Numbered from the stretch's first letter, positions 1 to 9,432 are shown. The stretch is 64,000 nt of DNA from Martinezella rhizogenes (GCF_027460065.1 NZ_JAPYZZ010000007.1:372001-436000), one strand, 5' to 3'. Made by a program: numbers and translations. The notes: generated by a model from the letters alone, not told the origin.

Positions 1-103
1 AGGCAATTTCCCCGAAAACCAGCAAGCGGGGCCTTGCGGCGCCAGCTACCCAAGAAGGTGCTTAAACAGCGCCGCAATCCTTTTATGACGGCCGCAAGTG
101 CCG

Positions 104-841
104 TCAGATCATCGCCATGCCACCGTTGACGTGCAGGGTCTGGCCGGTCATGTAGGCGGCTTCATTGGAAGCCAGATACAGAACGGCAGACGCAACCTCG
201 GCGCCGGTGCCCATGCGCTTCATGGGAATGGCGCCCATGATGGCGTCTTTCTGCTTGTCGTTCAGCTTGCCGGTCATCGCGCTTTCAATGAAGCCCGGCG
301 CCACGCAGTTGACGGTGACGTTGCGGGTGGCGATTTCCTGCGCCAGCGACTTCGAAAAACCGATCATGCCGGCCTTGGAGGCGCAATAGTTCGCCTGGCC
401 GGGATTGCCCGTAACACCGACGATGGAGGTGATGTTGATGATGCGGCCAAAACGGCGGCGCATCATCGGATGCGTCAGCTCGCGCGTCAGGCGGAACATC
501 GCCGTCAGGTTCACTTCGATGACGTTGTCCCAGTCCTCGTCGCTCATGCGCACGAAGAGGCCGTCCTTGGTGATGCCGGCATTGTTGACGAGAATATCGA
601 CGCCTTCCAGCTCGGCTTCGGCCTTTTCGCCGAGCGCCTTGACCTCGGCGCGGTCGGCGAGGTTGGCCGGGAAAATCTTGACGCGGTCGCCAAGTTCCGC
701 CGCCAGCGCCTCAAGTTTTTCAACGCGGGTGCCGTGCAGGCCGACTGTTGCGCCCTGTTTGTGCAGAAGGCGGGCGATTTCTTCGCCGATGCCGCCGGTC
801 GCGCCGGTTACGAGAGCCTTGCGGCCTGTCAGATCTAACAT
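104..841 (-). CDS. fabG: 3-oxoacyl-ACP reductase FabG
   Basis: NADPH-dependent reduction of 3-oxoacyl-ACP in the fatty-acid elongation cycle, in the cytoplasm. The 245-residue protein is a classical short-chain dehydrogenase: nucleotide motif TGATGGIG at 12-19, NNAG at 86-89, and catalytic Asn111, Ser139, Tyr152 and Lys156 (YCASK). The length matches FabG. An AAGGA ribosome site lies about 10 bases before the ATG. It sits 95 bp downstream of fabD on the same strand, the usual rhizobial fabD-fabG order, with acpP expected just left of the window. Identity as FabG rather than another SDR rests on this context and the full motif set. Confidence 0.95.
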   Translation of the reverse strand: MLDLTGRKALVTGATGGIGEEIARLLHKQGATVGLHGTRVEKLEALAAELGDRVKIFPANLADRAEVKALGEKAEAELEGVDILVNNAGITKDGLFVRMSDEDWDNVIEVNLTAMFRLTRELTHPMMRRRFGRIINITSIVGVTGNPGQANYCASKAGMIGFSKSLAQEIATRNVTVNCVAPGFIESAMTGKLNDKQKDAIMGAIPMKRMGTGAEVASAVLYLASNEAAYMTGQTLHVNGGMAMI

Positions 842-936
842 GGTCCGTTCCTTCTTAATGGCAAGTCCGCAGGAAGTTTTGCGGCTCTGCGTCGGGAATT
901 GTCAAAAATAAAAGCCGTTGCGGGGCGAAGCCCGTC

Positions 937-1881
937 TCAGCCGATAAGAGTGGCAAGAAGCTGGTCGATATCGGCTGCACCGTTGACGGCAACGCCGTTC
1001 ACCGTCTTGTCGATACGGCGGGCAAGGCCCGTCAGCACCTTGCCGGAGCCGATCTCGTAAAGCTGCGTGATATTGTTGGCGGCAAACCACTCAACCGTTT
1101 CGCGCCAGCGCACCTGACCCGTCACCTGCTCGACCAGCAGGGCGGCGATCTCGTCGGCATCGGAAACCGGCGCGGCGCGTACATTGGCGATGACGGGCAC
1201 GACGGGCGCCTTCTTTTCGACATTGGCCAGCGCCTCGCGCATCGCTTCCGCAGCCGGCGCCATCAGCGCCGAGTGGAAAGGCGCGGAAACCGGCAGCATG
1301 ATGGCGCGCTTGGCACCTTTTTCGGAAGCGATCGCGGCGGCTTTCTCGACAGCGGCCTTGGAGCCGGAGATGACCAGCTGGCCGCCGCCATTATCATTGG
1401 CGATCTGGCAGACGCCGAGAATGCCGGCCTCCTCGCAGATTGCCGAAACCGCATCATGCTCCAGCCCGATGATCGCTGCCATGGCGCCTTCGCCGACCGG
1501 CACGGCGGCCTGCATGGCGTTGCCGCGGGTGCGCAGAAGCCGCGCGGTATCGGCAATCGAAAAGGTCCCGGCAGCACAGAGCGCCGAATATTCGCCAAGC
1601 GAATGGCCAGCCACATAAGACACCGTATCGGACAGCTTCAGGCCACGCGCTTCCAGAACGCGCATCACTGCCATAGAGACGGCCATGAGGGCCGGCTGGG
1701 CGTTAGCGGTCAGCGTCAGCGTTTCTTCCGGACCGTTCCACATGATGTCGGAAAGCTTCTGGTCGAGCGCCTCATCGACTTCCTGAAACACGGCGCGCGC
1801 TTCCGGATAGGTGTCCGCCAGCTCCTTGCCCATGCCGACGGCCTGGCTTCCCTGACCGGGAAATGTGAATGCAATACCCAT
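937..1881 (-). CDS. fabD: Malonyl-CoA:ACP transacylase FabD
   Basis: Transfers malonyl from CoA to acyl carrier protein to supply fatty-acid synthesis. The reading frame is open further upstream, but the ATG at 1881 gives MGIAFTFPGQGSQ, the normal FabD beginning, a 314-residue protein of family length, and an AAGGA site about 9 bases upstream. Key residues are the GQGSQ loop at 9-13, the nucleophile Ser94 in GHSLGEY (92-98), Arg119 and His203 in the PFHS motif. It is first in the fabD-fabG pair and its start faces the divergent aldo/keto reductase gene across 224 bp that must hold both promoters. Confidence 0.95.
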   Translation of the reverse strand: MGIAFTFPGQGSQAVGMGKELADTYPEARAVFQEVDEALDQKLSDIMWNGPEETLTLTANAQPALMAVSMAVMRVLEARGLKLSDTVSYVAGHSLGEYSALCAAGTFSIADTARLLRTRGNAMQAAVPVGEGAMAAIIGLEHDAVSAICEEAGILGVCQIANDNGGGQLVISGSKAAVEKAAAIASEKGAKRAIMLPVSAPFHSALMAPAAEAMREALANVEKKAPVVPVIANVRAAPVSDADEIAALLVEQVTGQVRWRETVEWFAANNITQLYEIGSGKVLTGLARRIDKTVNGVAVNGAADIDQLLATLIG

Positions 1882-2105
1882 GGGATGTCGTCCTTCTTTT
1901 CTGGCCTTGCCTTTATTCTTTCGGACTTCCATTCACATTCCGGCTAGCGAAGTCAAGGCTTGAAGCCCTATGGCAGGCGTTTGTCAGGGGTTTTGCCAAC
2001 CTGTTTTCCCCTTTCTTTTCATCATATTTTTTCTTGCACTGCGGCAAATCCCCATTACTTTCACCCCACCTTCCAAACTATCTGGCCAAGCACCGGGACA
2101 TTTCC

Positions 2106-3149
2106 ATGAAACAGAGACTATTGGGCCGCACGGGTATTTCCGTGTCTGAAATCTGCCTCGGCACCATGACATGGGGCACGCAGAACACCGAAGCCGAAGC
2201 GCATGCGCAGATGGATTACGCCGTCGAAAACGGCGTCAATTTCTTCGATACGGCAGAGCTTTACCCCACCACGCCCGTTTCCGCCGAAACTCAGGGCCGG
2301 ACGGAAGATTATATCGGCACATGGTTTGAAAAGACCGGAAAGCGCGATCAGGTCGTGCTCGCCACCAAGGTTGCCGGCTCAGGACGCGATTACATTCGTG
2401 GCGGTCGCGATATCGACGCTGCCGCGATCCGCGAGGCTGTCGATACCAGCCTCCAGCGCCTGAAAACCGACTATATCGATCTCTACCAAATCCACTGGCC
2501 GAATCGCGGCACCTATCATTTCCGTGGTGTATGGAGCTTTGACGCTTCCGGTCAGGATACCAAGCGCACGCTTGCCGAAATCACCGAAAAGCTGGAAACG
2601 CTCGGCGAATTGGTTAAGGCCGGAAAAATCCGCGCCATTGGCCTTTCCAACGAAAGCGCCTGGGGTACGCAGAAATATATCGATATTGCCGAGGCTAACG
2701 GCCTGCCGCGCGTCGCCACCATCCAGAACGAATATAACCTGCTCTATCGCAGCTTCGATCTGGACATGGCGGAAGTCGCCCATCACGAAGATGTCGGCCT
2801 GCTCGCCTATTCGCCACTGGCGGCAGGGCTGCTGACCGGCAAATACCAGAACGGCGCTCGTCCCGCCGGTTCACGCGGAACCATCAACAAGGATCTCGGT
2901 GGCCGTTTGCAGCCGCATCAGGAAGCGCCGGTCAAGGCCTATCTGGAGCTTGCTGCCGCTCATGGTATCGACCCCGCAAAACTCGCCATCGCCTTCTGCC
3001 TGACGCGCCCCTTCATGGCCTCCGTCATCATCGGCGCCACCACGATGGAGCAGCTGAAGGTTGATATTGCGGCCGCAGATATCACTCTTTCCGAAGACGT
3101 GCTGAAGGGCATCGCAGCCATCCACCGGCAATATCCAATGCCGATCTGA
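2106..3149 (+). CDS. Aldo/keto reductase, Tas-like
   Basis: NADPH-dependent carbonyl reductase of the aldo/keto reductase superfamily; physiological substrate unknown. The 347-residue product matches the length of E. coli Tas. The catalytic tetrad is visible as Asp48 and Tyr53 (FFDTAELY), Lys88 (LATKVAG) and His130 (YQIHWP). The C-terminal part carries a cofactor-binding region around the SVIIGATTMEQL segment. The frame is open upstream to 1869, but the ATG at 2106 gives MKQRLLGRTG, the standard family start. It is monocistronic and divergent from fabD; the downstream ribosomal genes have their own leader. Confidence 0.9.
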   Translation: MKQRLLGRTGISVSEICLGTMTWGTQNTEAEAHAQMDYAVENGVNFFDTAELYPTTPVSAETQGRTEDYIGTWFEKTGKRDQVVLATKVAGSGRDYIRGGRDIDAAAIREAVDTSLQRLKTDYIDLYQIHWPNRGTYHFRGVWSFDASGQDTKRTLAEITEKLETLGELVKAGKIRAIGLSNESAWGTQKYIDIAEANGLPRVATIQNEYNLLYRSFDLDMAEVAHHEDVGLLAYSPLAAGLLTGKYQNGARPAGSRGTINKDLGGRLQPHQEAPVKAYLELAAAHGIDPAKLAIAFCLTRPFMASVIIGATTMEQLKVDIAAADITLSEDVLKGIAAIHRQYPMPI

Positions 3150-3181
3150 TGATCAAACGGCGCGCTTTTTCACGGTCGCCC

Positions 3182-3209
3182 TTGCATTCCGGGCAAAAAT
3201 CCGTATAAG
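3182..3209 (+). promoter_or_regulatory. Candidate promoter for the rpsF operon
   Basis: TTGCAT (3182-3187) and TATAAG (3204-3209) are separated by 16 bases and lie about 230 bases upstream of the rpsF start codon, with no other gene between. The match to a housekeeping sigma-70 promoter is fair. Transcription from here would give a leader of roughly 220 nt. This is inferred from sequence only. Confidence 0.45.
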
Positions 3210-3257
3210 CGCGCTGTTCACAACACCCGGTCCAATTGGCTGGTGGCTGAACGGAGG

Positions 3258-3280
3258 GCTGGTTCCGGTGACGGAACAGC
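3258..3280 (+). promoter_or_regulatory. Structured leader hairpin upstream of rpsF
   Basis: GCT, one bulged G, then GTTCCG-GTGA-CGGAAC and AGC form a nine-pair stem closed by a GNRA-type tetraloop, inside the long untranslated leader of rpsF. S6:S18 autoregulatory leaders with an exposed CCG are known in many bacteria. This hairpin contains CCG but in paired form, so equivalence with that motif is only a possibility. Confidence 0.4.
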
Positions 3281-3437
3281 AGGAACCATAAGGTTTTTCC
3301 GGCCTCCCGTGTCTCCGCTCTCGACCGTCTCGAACAACGCTTTTCTTGCTTTAAGGCTCACGCCTTTTCAGGAGCAGTCGTTGAGGCTTAGCGCCGTTGC
3401 CGGGTGAAGGACGAAACGCAAGAAAGGCAAAGCTTAA

Positions 3438-3899
3438 ATGGCTCTTTACGAACACATCTTCCTTGCCCGGCAGGATATTTCTGCCCAGCAGGTCGACGCA
3501 CTTGTCGAGCAGTACAAGGGCGTTATCGAATCGTTCGGCGGTAAAGTCGGACGCGTCGAGAACTGGGGTCTGAAGTCCCTCACCTACCGCATCAAGAAGA
3601 ACCGCAAGGCTCACTACGCTCTCATGGACATCGACGCTCCGGCGGCCGCCATCCATGAAGTCGAGCGCCAGATGCGCATCAACGAAGACGTTCTTCGCTA
3701 CATGACCATCGCCGTCGAAGCCCACGAAGAAGGCCCGTCCGCGATGATGCAGAAGCGCGATCGCGACGACCGTCCGCGCCGTGACGGCGACCGTCCGGAC
3801 CGTGGCCCGCGTGAAGATCGTGGCCCGCGCGCACCGCGTGAAGGTGGCTTCGGCGACCGCGAAGACCGTCCGCGCCGTCCGCGCGAAGACCGTGCATAA
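3438..3899 (+). CDS. rpsF: 30S ribosomal protein S6
   Basis: Ribosomal protein of the 30S platform that binds 16S rRNA together with S18. The first 95 or so residues are the conserved S6 fold ([15 protein letters not shown], then [19 protein letters not shown]). They are followed by a tail of about 50 residues made almost only of Arg, Asp, Gly and Pro, which takes the protein to 153 residues, well over the E. coli core; such charged tails are usual in rhizobial S6. An AAGAAAGG site precedes the ATG. It is followed after 13 bases by rpsR. Confidence 0.97.
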   Translation: MALYEHIFLARQDISAQQVDALVEQYKGVIESFGGKVGRVENWGLKSLTYRIKKNRKAHYALMDIDAPAAAIHEVERQMRINEDVLRYMTIAVEAHEEGPSAMMQKRDRDDRPRRDGDRPDRGPREDRGPRAPREGGFGDREDRPRRPREDRA

Positions 3900-3912
3900 G
3901 GAGAATTGACCA

Positions 3913-4161
3913 ATGGCTGATACATCCTCTTCCCAGGCACGCCGCCCGTTCCACCGCCGTCGCAAGACGTGCCCCTTCTCCGGCGCAAACGCTCCGAAGA
4001 TCGACTACAAGGACGTTCGTCTGCTGCAGCGCTACATTTCCGAGCGCGGCAAGATCGTTCCTTCCCGCATCACGGCCGTTTCCCAGAAGAAGCAGCGCGA
4101 ACTCGCCCAGGCGATCAAGCGCGCCCGCTTCCTCGGCCTGCTGCCTTACGTGGTAGCGTAA
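3913..4161 (+). CDS. rpsR: 30S ribosomal protein S18
   Basis: S18 partners S6 on the 30S platform. The 82-residue protein has the conserved core: [15 protein letters not shown], the [17 protein letters not shown] region and the C-terminal [20 protein letters not shown] stretch. A strong AAGGAGAATTG ribosome site sits between the rpsF stop and this ATG, so the two are one transcript. A rho-independent terminator follows within about 10 bases of the stop, which suggests that many transcripts end here, before the membrane protein and rplI. Confidence 0.98.
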   Translation: MADTSSSQARRPFHRRRKTCPFSGANAPKIDYKDVRLLQRYISERGKIVPSRITAVSQKKQRELAQAIKRARFLGLLPYVVA

Positions 4162-4171
4162 TGAATTGAAG

Positions 4172-4203
4172 CGAGGCTGCGTTTTGGCGCGGCCTCGTTT
4201 CTC
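4172..4203 (+). terminator. Rho-independent terminator after rpsR
   Basis: CGAGGC and GCCTCG, extended inward by GCG/CGC, form a stem with a T-rich loop and are followed by GTTTCT. It begins about 10 bases past the rpsR stop codon and is placed to end or attenuate the rpsF-rpsR transcript. Confidence 0.75.
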
Positions 4204-4309
4204 CCAATCCTTCCGCGTTGGGCGCGGATCGATACTCTAAAAACCCATGTTGGGGATGAGGCTCTCTGGAGCGATCCTCTAACTGCTTAAGTTTCAGCAG
4301 GACAGCGAA

Positions 4310-5284
4310 GTGCAGAAGTTGAACCAGACAGTGCTGATTTCCGGCGTTCTCGCCGGCATATGCGCCGCGTTTTTAACGCTTGGCGCAACGGCACAGTCGT
4401 CGCTTTCTTTCCTGCTTTATGCCGGTTCCGCCATGCCGATCTTCATTGCAGGCATGGGCTGGGGCAACCGCGCCGCCATTATCGCGATCATCACCACCGC
4501 CATCATCGGCGCTTTGGTCATGTCGCCGCTTTTCGCGCTGACCATTGCCATATTCACGCTGATCCCGGCGGGCTGGCTTTCGCATCTCGCCAATCTGGCG
4601 CGCCCGGCCTCCGAACTCGGCGGTCCGGATGATCTGCTTGCCTGGTATCCGCTGTCCGGCATCGTGCTGCATCTGTGCATTCTGGTTTCCGTCGCCGTCG
4701 TCATTCTCGGCTGGATGATCGGTTACGGTCCCGATCTCGTCGCACGCATGGTCGATATCATGATGACCTCGGTGCAGAACCGCGAACCTTTATTCGAGCC
4801 CAATGCCGAAGCGCTGGCCCAGACAAAATCCCTTCTGGTGCTGATGCTGCCGATCGTCCAGGGCGGTCTTTGGGTCATTCTCCTGTTTGCGGCCTATTAT
4901 TTCGCGACGCGACTGGTCGGTTCCTTCGGCAAGGGCCTGCGCCCGCGCGAGGACATCGCTTCCGCGCTGCGCATGCACCGCAACGCCATCTTCATTTTCC
5001 TCGCCGGCATTGTCGCCATGTTCCTCGGCGGCGTCGCGGCCATGGTCGGCGCGGTCATCTGCGGCACCTTTGGCGCGGGCTTCCTGATGGCGGGTTATGC
5101 CTCCCTGCATAAAAAAGCGCGCGGCAAGGACTGGCGTCTGCCGGTTCTCATTCTCGCATACCTCTCGGCGGTCTTTGTCTTTCCGCTGTTCATCATTCTC
5201 GTGTTCGGCCTCAGCGACGTGCGCAGCACGATCTCCCTGACGCCGGCGCGGAAAAACGACAATACGAACGAAACCAACAACTAG
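4310..5284 (+). CDS. DUF2232 family inner-membrane protein
   Basis: A 324-residue polytopic membrane protein of unknown function, lying between rpsR and rplI as in other Rhizobiales. It has about eight hydrophobic segments (roughly residues 10-30, 35-50, 52-70, 72-95, 120-145, 180-205, 225-265 and 280-305) and a short polar C-terminus. I assign the DUF2232 family from this arrangement and gene order. The start is GTG at 4310, with AGGA about 8 bases upstream; no ATG gives a complete first segment. It ends 14 bases before rplI and is probably co-transcribed with it. No catalytic motif is visible. Confidence 0.8.
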   Translation: MQKLNQTVLISGVLAGICAAFLTLGATAQSSLSFLLYAGSAMPIFIAGMGWGNRAAIIAIITTAIIGALVMSPLFALTIAIFTLIPAGWLSHLANLARPASELGGPDDLLAWYPLSGIVLHLCILVSVAVVILGWMIGYGPDLVARMVDIMMTSVQNREPLFEPNAEALAQTKSLLVLMLPIVQGGLWVILLFAAYYFATRLVGSFGKGLRPREDIASALRMHRNAIFIFLAGIVAMFLGGVAAMVGAVICGTFGAGFLMAGYASLHKKARGKDWRLPVLILAYLSAVFVFPLFIILVFGLSDVRSTISLTPARKNDNTNETNN

Positions 5285-5298
5285 AAAGGATCAAGAAG

Positions 5299-5874
5299 AT
5301 GGACGTTATTCTTCTCGAACGCATCAACAAGCTCGGCCAGATGGGCGAAACCGTCAAGGTTCGCGACGGCTATGCCCGTAACTTCCTGCTGCCGCAGGGC
5401 AAGGCGCTGCGCGCCAACGCTGCCAACAAGACCCGTTTCGAAACCGAGCGCGCAACGCTTGAAGCCCGTAACCTCGAGCGCAAGTCGGAAGCCCAGACGG
5501 TTGCCGAAGCACTCGAAGGCAAGTCCTTCATCGTCGTCCGTTCGGCTGGCGAAACCGGTCAGCTGTACGGTTCTGTTGCTGCCCGCGACGTCGTCGAAAT
5601 CCTCGGCGCCGAAGGCTTCAACATCGGCCGCAACCAGGTTGAACTGAACACGCCGATCAAGACCATCGGCCTGCACAACGTTACCCTGCACCTGCACGCC
5701 GAAGTCGAGCTTCAGGTCGAGCTGAACGTTGCCCGTTCCGCCGAAGAAGCAGAACGCCAGGCCAAGGGCGAGAGCCTTACCTCCGCTGACGCCATCTACG
5801 GCGTTGACGAAGACGCACTGCGTCCGGAAGACTTCTTCGATCCGGAAGCTGATCGCGACGGCGACGACGAATAA
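5299..5874 (+). CDS. rplI: 50S ribosomal protein L9
   Basis: L9 binds 23S rRNA near the base of the L1 stalk. The N-terminal domain begins [17 protein letters not shown] and includes the conserved [17 protein letters not shown] segment; a long linking helix (about 40-75) leads to the C-terminal domain with GQLYGSV. At 191 residues it exceeds the E. coli protein because of an acidic tail ([20 protein letters not shown]). AAAGGA lies about 9 bases before the ATG. A strong terminator follows. Confidence 0.98.
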   Translation: MDVILLERINKLGQMGETVKVRDGYARNFLLPQGKALRANAANKTRFETERATLEARNLERKSEAQTVAEALEGKSFIVVRSAGETGQLYGSVAARDVVEILGAEGFNIGRNQVELNTPIKTIGLHNVTLHLHAEVELQVELNVARSAEEAERQAKGESLTSADAIYGVDEDALRPEDFFDPEADRDGDDE

Positions 5875-5897
5875 GATTTGGCCCTTGCGGCCATAAG

Positions 5898-5928
5898 AAA
5901 ACCCCGGATGGAGACATCCGGGGTTTTT
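5898..5928 (+). terminator. Strong rho-independent terminator after rplI
   Basis: CCCCGGATG-GAGA-CATCCGGGG is a perfect nine-pair stem with a four-base loop, flanked by AAAA on the left and TTTTT on the right, 24 bases after the rplI stop. The A/T flanks would also let it stop transcription arriving from the minus-strand side. Confidence 0.95.
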
Positions 5929-5957
5929 GTGTTTGGGGCTTCGAGTTCGCGGAGGGT

Positions 5958-6119
5958 TTTACCCCCCTCTGCCCTGCCGGGCATCTCCCCCTCAAGGGGG
6001 GAGATCGACCCGCGGCGAGGTCGCGGCAATCTCGACATTTGAGAATGAAGCAACGGGAGAGCTTATTGTTGATCTCCCCCCTTGAGGGGGAGATGTCCGG
6101 CAGGACAGAGGGGGGTAAA
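5958..6119. repeat. About 160-bp intergenic inverted-repeat element, copy 1
   Basis: The two ends are inverted copies, TTTACCCCCCTCTG and CAGAGGGGGGTAAA, and each arm continues as CCTGCCGGGCATCTCCCCC or its variant and then a small palindrome (CTCCCCC-TCAA-GGGGGGAG). The centre (about 6006-6070) is unrelated unique sequence. It fills the gap between the convergent rplI and emrA genes. A second copy with a different centre lies at 21426-21583. No open reading frame is supported in it. Confidence 0.8.
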
Positions 6120-6142
6120 CCACACCCTCCAACCTTTACCGA

Positions 6143-7210
6143 CTACCTCGCCGCCGTCTCCGCCCCATCAGGCGCCTTGCTCTTATCCACATGCACCACC
6201 ACCGACATGCCCGGCGAAAGCTCCGCCGCGAGCGGCTGATCCGCATCGATCACGATCCGCACGCCGAGACGCTGGGCGATCTTCACGAAATTGCCGGTCG
6301 CATTGTCGGGCTTGATGACGGCGAATTCCGAACCCGTCGCGGGGGAGAACCGCTCCACATGGCCGGTGAGCTTGCGGCGATGCAACGCATCGACCGAAAT
6401 CGTCACCGGTTGGCCCACCTGCATGCCGGCGAGCTGGGTTTCCTTGAAATTGGCGATAACCCAGACATCATGCGGCACGACGGCCATCAGTTGCGTGCCG
6501 GCGGTGACATATTGGCCGGTGCGCACGCCGACTTCGCCGAGCCTGCCATCCACGGGCGCGTGGATTTCGGTATTGGCAAGATCGATGCGGGCGAGCTCGA
6601 CGGCGGCTTCGGCATTGGCGACGGCGGCCTGCAGCGAGCTGCGATTGACGATGATGGTCTGCAGATCCTGACGGGAAACCTCGAGCGCCGCTTTCGCCTG
6701 CGAGAGGGATGCCCGCGCCTTTTCAAGCGCGGCATGGGCTTCTTCTTGCAGGCTGGAGGTTCCGGCACCGCTCTTGATGAGATTATCCTGCCGGTCGGAG
6801 GCGAGCTGCGCCTGCTTCAGCGAGGCCTCGGCGCCGTCGACTGCCGCTTCGCTGGAGCGGATATTGGCATTGGCGGCATTTTCCTGCTGGCGGGAATTGT
6901 CGAGCGCTGCCTTGTGGGTATCGAGCGTGGCTTCCGCCTGCGCCTGTTTCTGGCGATAGATGCGGTCATCGATCTTGGCCAGCAGGGCGCCCTCCTTGAC
7001 TTCCTGATAGTCCTTCACCGGGACATCCACGACATAACCGCTGACCTGCGGGCTCATGGTCGTCACATAACCACGCACGAAGGCGTTGTCGGTCATTTCG
7101 ACGGTGGAAAGGAAAGGCGGCAGCCGCCAGGCGTAAAGCACGAGTGCCACACCGGCGATGCCACCGAGCAGTACGAGAATGGAAACGGGGGTAAAAAACT
7201 TCTTCAGCAT
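6143..7210 (-). CDS. HlyD/EmrA-family membrane fusion protein
   Basis: Periplasmic adaptor that links an inner-membrane drug exporter to an outer-membrane channel. The 355-residue protein has one N-terminal membrane anchor (about 9-29), a first lipoyl-like half starting ATMSPQVSGYVVDVPVKD-like at 50-75, a long alpha-helical hairpin rich in Ala, Gln and Glu (about 85-215), the second lipoyl half (TEIHAPVDGRLGEVGVRTGQ) and a beta-barrel domain to about 330. It follows the EmrB-like transporter by 18 bp in the same operon. Confidence 0.9.
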   Translation of the reverse strand: MLKKFFTPVSILVLLGGIAGVALVLYAWRLPPFLSTVEMTDNAFVRGYVTTMSPQVSGYVVDVPVKDYQEVKEGALLAKIDDRIYRQKQAQAEATLDTHKAALDNSRQQENAANANIRSSEAAVDGAEASLKQAQLASDRQDNLIKSGAGTSSLQEEAHAALEKARASLSQAKAALEVSRQDLQTIIVNRSSLQAAVANAEAAVELARIDLANTEIHAPVDGRLGEVGVRTGQYVTAGTQLMAVVPHDVWVIANFKETQLAGMQVGQPVTISVDALHRRKLTGHVERFSPATGSEFAVIKPDNATGNFVKIAQRLGVRIVIDADQPLAAELSPGMSVVVHVDKSKAPDGAETAAR

Positions 7211-7228
7211 AATGTCACTCTTGGAGGT

Positions 7229-8980
7229 TCAAGACTGTAGCGCCGGGGCGGCATCGACCTTGTCCCGGAAAAGGAACGGACGGATGCGCATCCAGGCAAG
7301 GTGGAGCAAAAGCGCGGCCAGTGCCAGCGCCGAAACGACTGAGATCAGCAGGAACGTGTCATTATAGGCAAGCACATAGGCTTCCTTGCTGACCTGCTGA
7401 CCCAGCAGGGACAACCCTTCAGCCTTCAGGAGCGCCGGGTCGGTGATGACATGGCTGTAGGCGCCGGAAAGCTGAGATACGCGCTGGGCGACCACGGGGT
7501 TGGTGAGCAGGACATTTTCCACCAGAATATTGGAATGGAATTTTTCCCGCAGCGTCACGAAGCTGCCAAGCAGCCCGGTCATCAGCATCGAACCCGTGAT
7601 CTGGGTGAACAGGAAGATGGCGATGAAATTCACGAGATAGGGCGCGCCTCTGCCAAGTGCTGCGGCAAAGCCCTTGGACATGACGGGCGGCAGGAACATG
7701 GCGGCGCCGAAGGCGATCATCATCTGGCTGAGATACATCTCACCCGGCCGTGTCAGATTGGTGGACTGGCTATCCATGAATGAACCGGCCGCAATCAGCG
7801 TCAGCGCAATCACATGGGCCGTATCAACATATTTCGTCAGCATCAGCCAGGCGCAGGCGGCACCGCCGAGGACAGTTGCCAGCAGCACCAGCGCATAAAG
7901 CGTCGTCGTCTGATCGTTTAACAGACCAAGCTGCTGGTAAAATCCGACCGCCGTTGAGGATTGCTCGGAGGAAACCGCACGATAAACGAGCAGGACTGCA
8001 ATGACATGCAGGTTGGTTTTCGAGAAAATCCAGCGCAGGTCGAGCAGTGGGTTCTTGCGCGGCAATTCGATGAAGGCCATGAGGGTTAGAAGCGCGATCG
8101 ACGTCGCCAGAAGCACGCCGAGCCACCAGGTTTCGAACCACCAGTAGAACCGGCCGAGAGTGAGCATCACCGCAAGACAGCCGAGACCGCCCGCAAACAA
8201 CAGATAGCTCAGAATATCCATACGCTCGATGACCTTCGCACGCGGCGGCGGCGTGACTTTCAGCACATAGATCATGGCGAGCGAGATCAGCGCAAAACCC
8301 ACCTCCATGGAATAGAGCGCGTTCCAGCCGCCGATTTCCAGCAGGGACGGCGAAACGATGCGCGCGATGGGTGCCGACAGCAACGTGCCGGTCAACGCGA
8401 TGCTGAAACCGAGCGAGAATTTCCGGGCTGGCGGAAAAGCCTCGAGAATATAGAGGAATCCAAGCGATGAGATCGGGGCGGCGGCCATGCCGCTGACGAA
8501 ACGGATCACGGTTGCCGAATGCAGGTCCGTCACGAACAGGTTGAGACAGGAAGCGACGACAAAGGCGATAATCGAGACTTCGGCAAAGGGTCGCAGGCCA
8601 TATTGCGCCCTGACCTTGAAGAGCGCGATGGAGAAGGTGGCGTAGGGCGCCATATAGGCGGCGGAAAGCCAGGCCGCCTCGGCAACCGTGGCGGAAAACT
8701 CGCCCTGAAGCTGGTAGAGATTGGCCATGACGAGGTTCATGCCCAGCCCTTGCGTGATGAAGAACGACAGGCCGGCGAAGATGAAGCACAGCCGCAGCCA
8801 TACCGGCCGCTCCATCGGTAGCGGCGCGGCGACAGCGGCGGCTTCCGCCACGGTCTCGTCAGTGCCGGCGGCACTTGGCGGTACAGTCGCTTCCTCTTCC
8901 GGAAGCTCGGCAGGTTTGGCGGTCACCTCGACATTTTGGGAAGCGGCCTCATCCGGGGTCTGCGGCAACACGCTGCTCAC
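7229..8980 (-). CDS. EmrB/QacA-type MFS drug exporter (DHA2)
   Basis: Proton-driven drug efflux permease expected to work with the adjacent fusion protein. At 583 residues it shows 14 hydrophobic segments after an unusually long, acidic N-terminal tail of about 60 residues (many Glu, Ala and Pro). The tail is part of the predicted product and is longer than in E. coli EmrB. The start is GTG at 8980, overlapping the marR stop by 4 bases (GTGA), so the tail is real if the coupling is used. Substrates cannot be told from sequence. Confidence 0.9.
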   Translation of the reverse strand: MSSVLPQTPDEAASQNVEVTAKPAELPEEEATVPPSAAGTDETVAEAAAVAAPLPMERPVWLRLCFIFAGLSFFITQGLGMNLVMANLYQLQGEFSATVAEAAWLSAAYMAPYATFSIALFKVRAQYGLRPFAEVSIIAFVVASCLNLFVTDLHSATVIRFVSGMAAAPISSLGFLYILEAFPPARKFSLGFSIALTGTLLSAPIARIVSPSLLEIGGWNALYSMEVGFALISLAMIYVLKVTPPPRAKVIERMDILSYLLFAGGLGCLAVMLTLGRFYWWFETWWLGVLLATSIALLTLMAFIELPRKNPLLDLRWIFSKTNLHVIAVLLVYRAVSSEQSSTAVGFYQQLGLLNDQTTTLYALVLLATVLGGAACAWLMLTKYVDTAHVIALTLIAAGSFMDSQSTNLTRPGEMYLSQMMIAFGAAMFLPPVMSKGFAAALGRGAPYLVNFIAIFLFTQITGSMLMTGLLGSFVTLREKFHSNILVENVLLTNPVVAQRVSQLSGAYSHVITDPALLKAEGLSLLGQQVSKEAYVLAYNDTFLLISVVSALALAALLLHLAWMRIRPFLFRDKVDAAPALQS

Positions 8981-9432
8981 GATTGCACCCTCCCGGCTGC
9001 GAGGTTCTGCAGATTGGCCGAAAGACGGCGCATTACATCAAGCGCCATCGCCAGATCTTCAGACGAAATATCGGCGGTGATTTCCGAACGCAGCGACCTT
9101 GCCACCGCCTGCACCGTGCCGGAGGTCTTCTCACCTTCTTCCGTCATATGGATACGCTTGGCGCGGCGATCGTTTTCATCGGAGCGACGCTCGATGAGGT
9201 TCTGTTTCTCCATGCCGTCAAGTACCCGCACCAGTGTCGGGGTTTCGATTTCCATTTCCTCCGCAAGTTCCGTCTGCGTCAGCGGACCGCGCCGCGAGAG
9301 CGCAAAAAGCGCACGCGCACGGGCCAGAGTCAGCCCGCTTTCCCCCACCCGCGCATCAAAAAACGCGCGCAGTTTGCGGGTGAAAGCGGAGACCTCATCC
9401 AGAAGCTGCTCCTTGTCGGTCTCGCGGGACAT
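8977..9432 (-). CDS. MarR-family transcriptional regulator
   Basis: Winged-helix repressor, first gene of a marR-emrB-emrA operon and so probably its ligand-responsive regulator. The 151-residue form starts at ATG 9432, which has AAGG about 10 bases upstream; a GTG at 9456 would add eight residues and has no good site. The DNA-binding region is RRGPLTQTELAEEMEIETPT followed by LVRVLDGMEKQNLIERR and the wing residues DRRAKRIHMT, the typical MarR sequence. It overlaps the transporter gene by 4 bases. An imperfect TAGCACACTA repeat just upstream (9451-9460) could be its operator. Confidence 0.9.
   Translation of the reverse strand: MSRETDKEQLLDEVSAFTRKLRAFFDARVGESGLTLARARALFALSRRGPLTQTELAEEMEIETPTLVRVLDGMEKQNLIERRSDENDRRAKRIHMTEEGEKTSGTVQAVARSLRSEITADISSEDLAMALDVMRRLSANLQNLAAGRVQS

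Noticed and set aside
18-45. Hairpin GCAAG-CGGGGC-CTTGC as a terminator downstream of fabG
   Set aside because: Only five pairs and a weak T tract on the minus strand; not enough to claim a terminator.
1882-1932. N-terminal extension of FabD by 17 residues
   Set aside because: The extension has no family match and the internal ATG at 1881 has an AAGGA site at proper distance.
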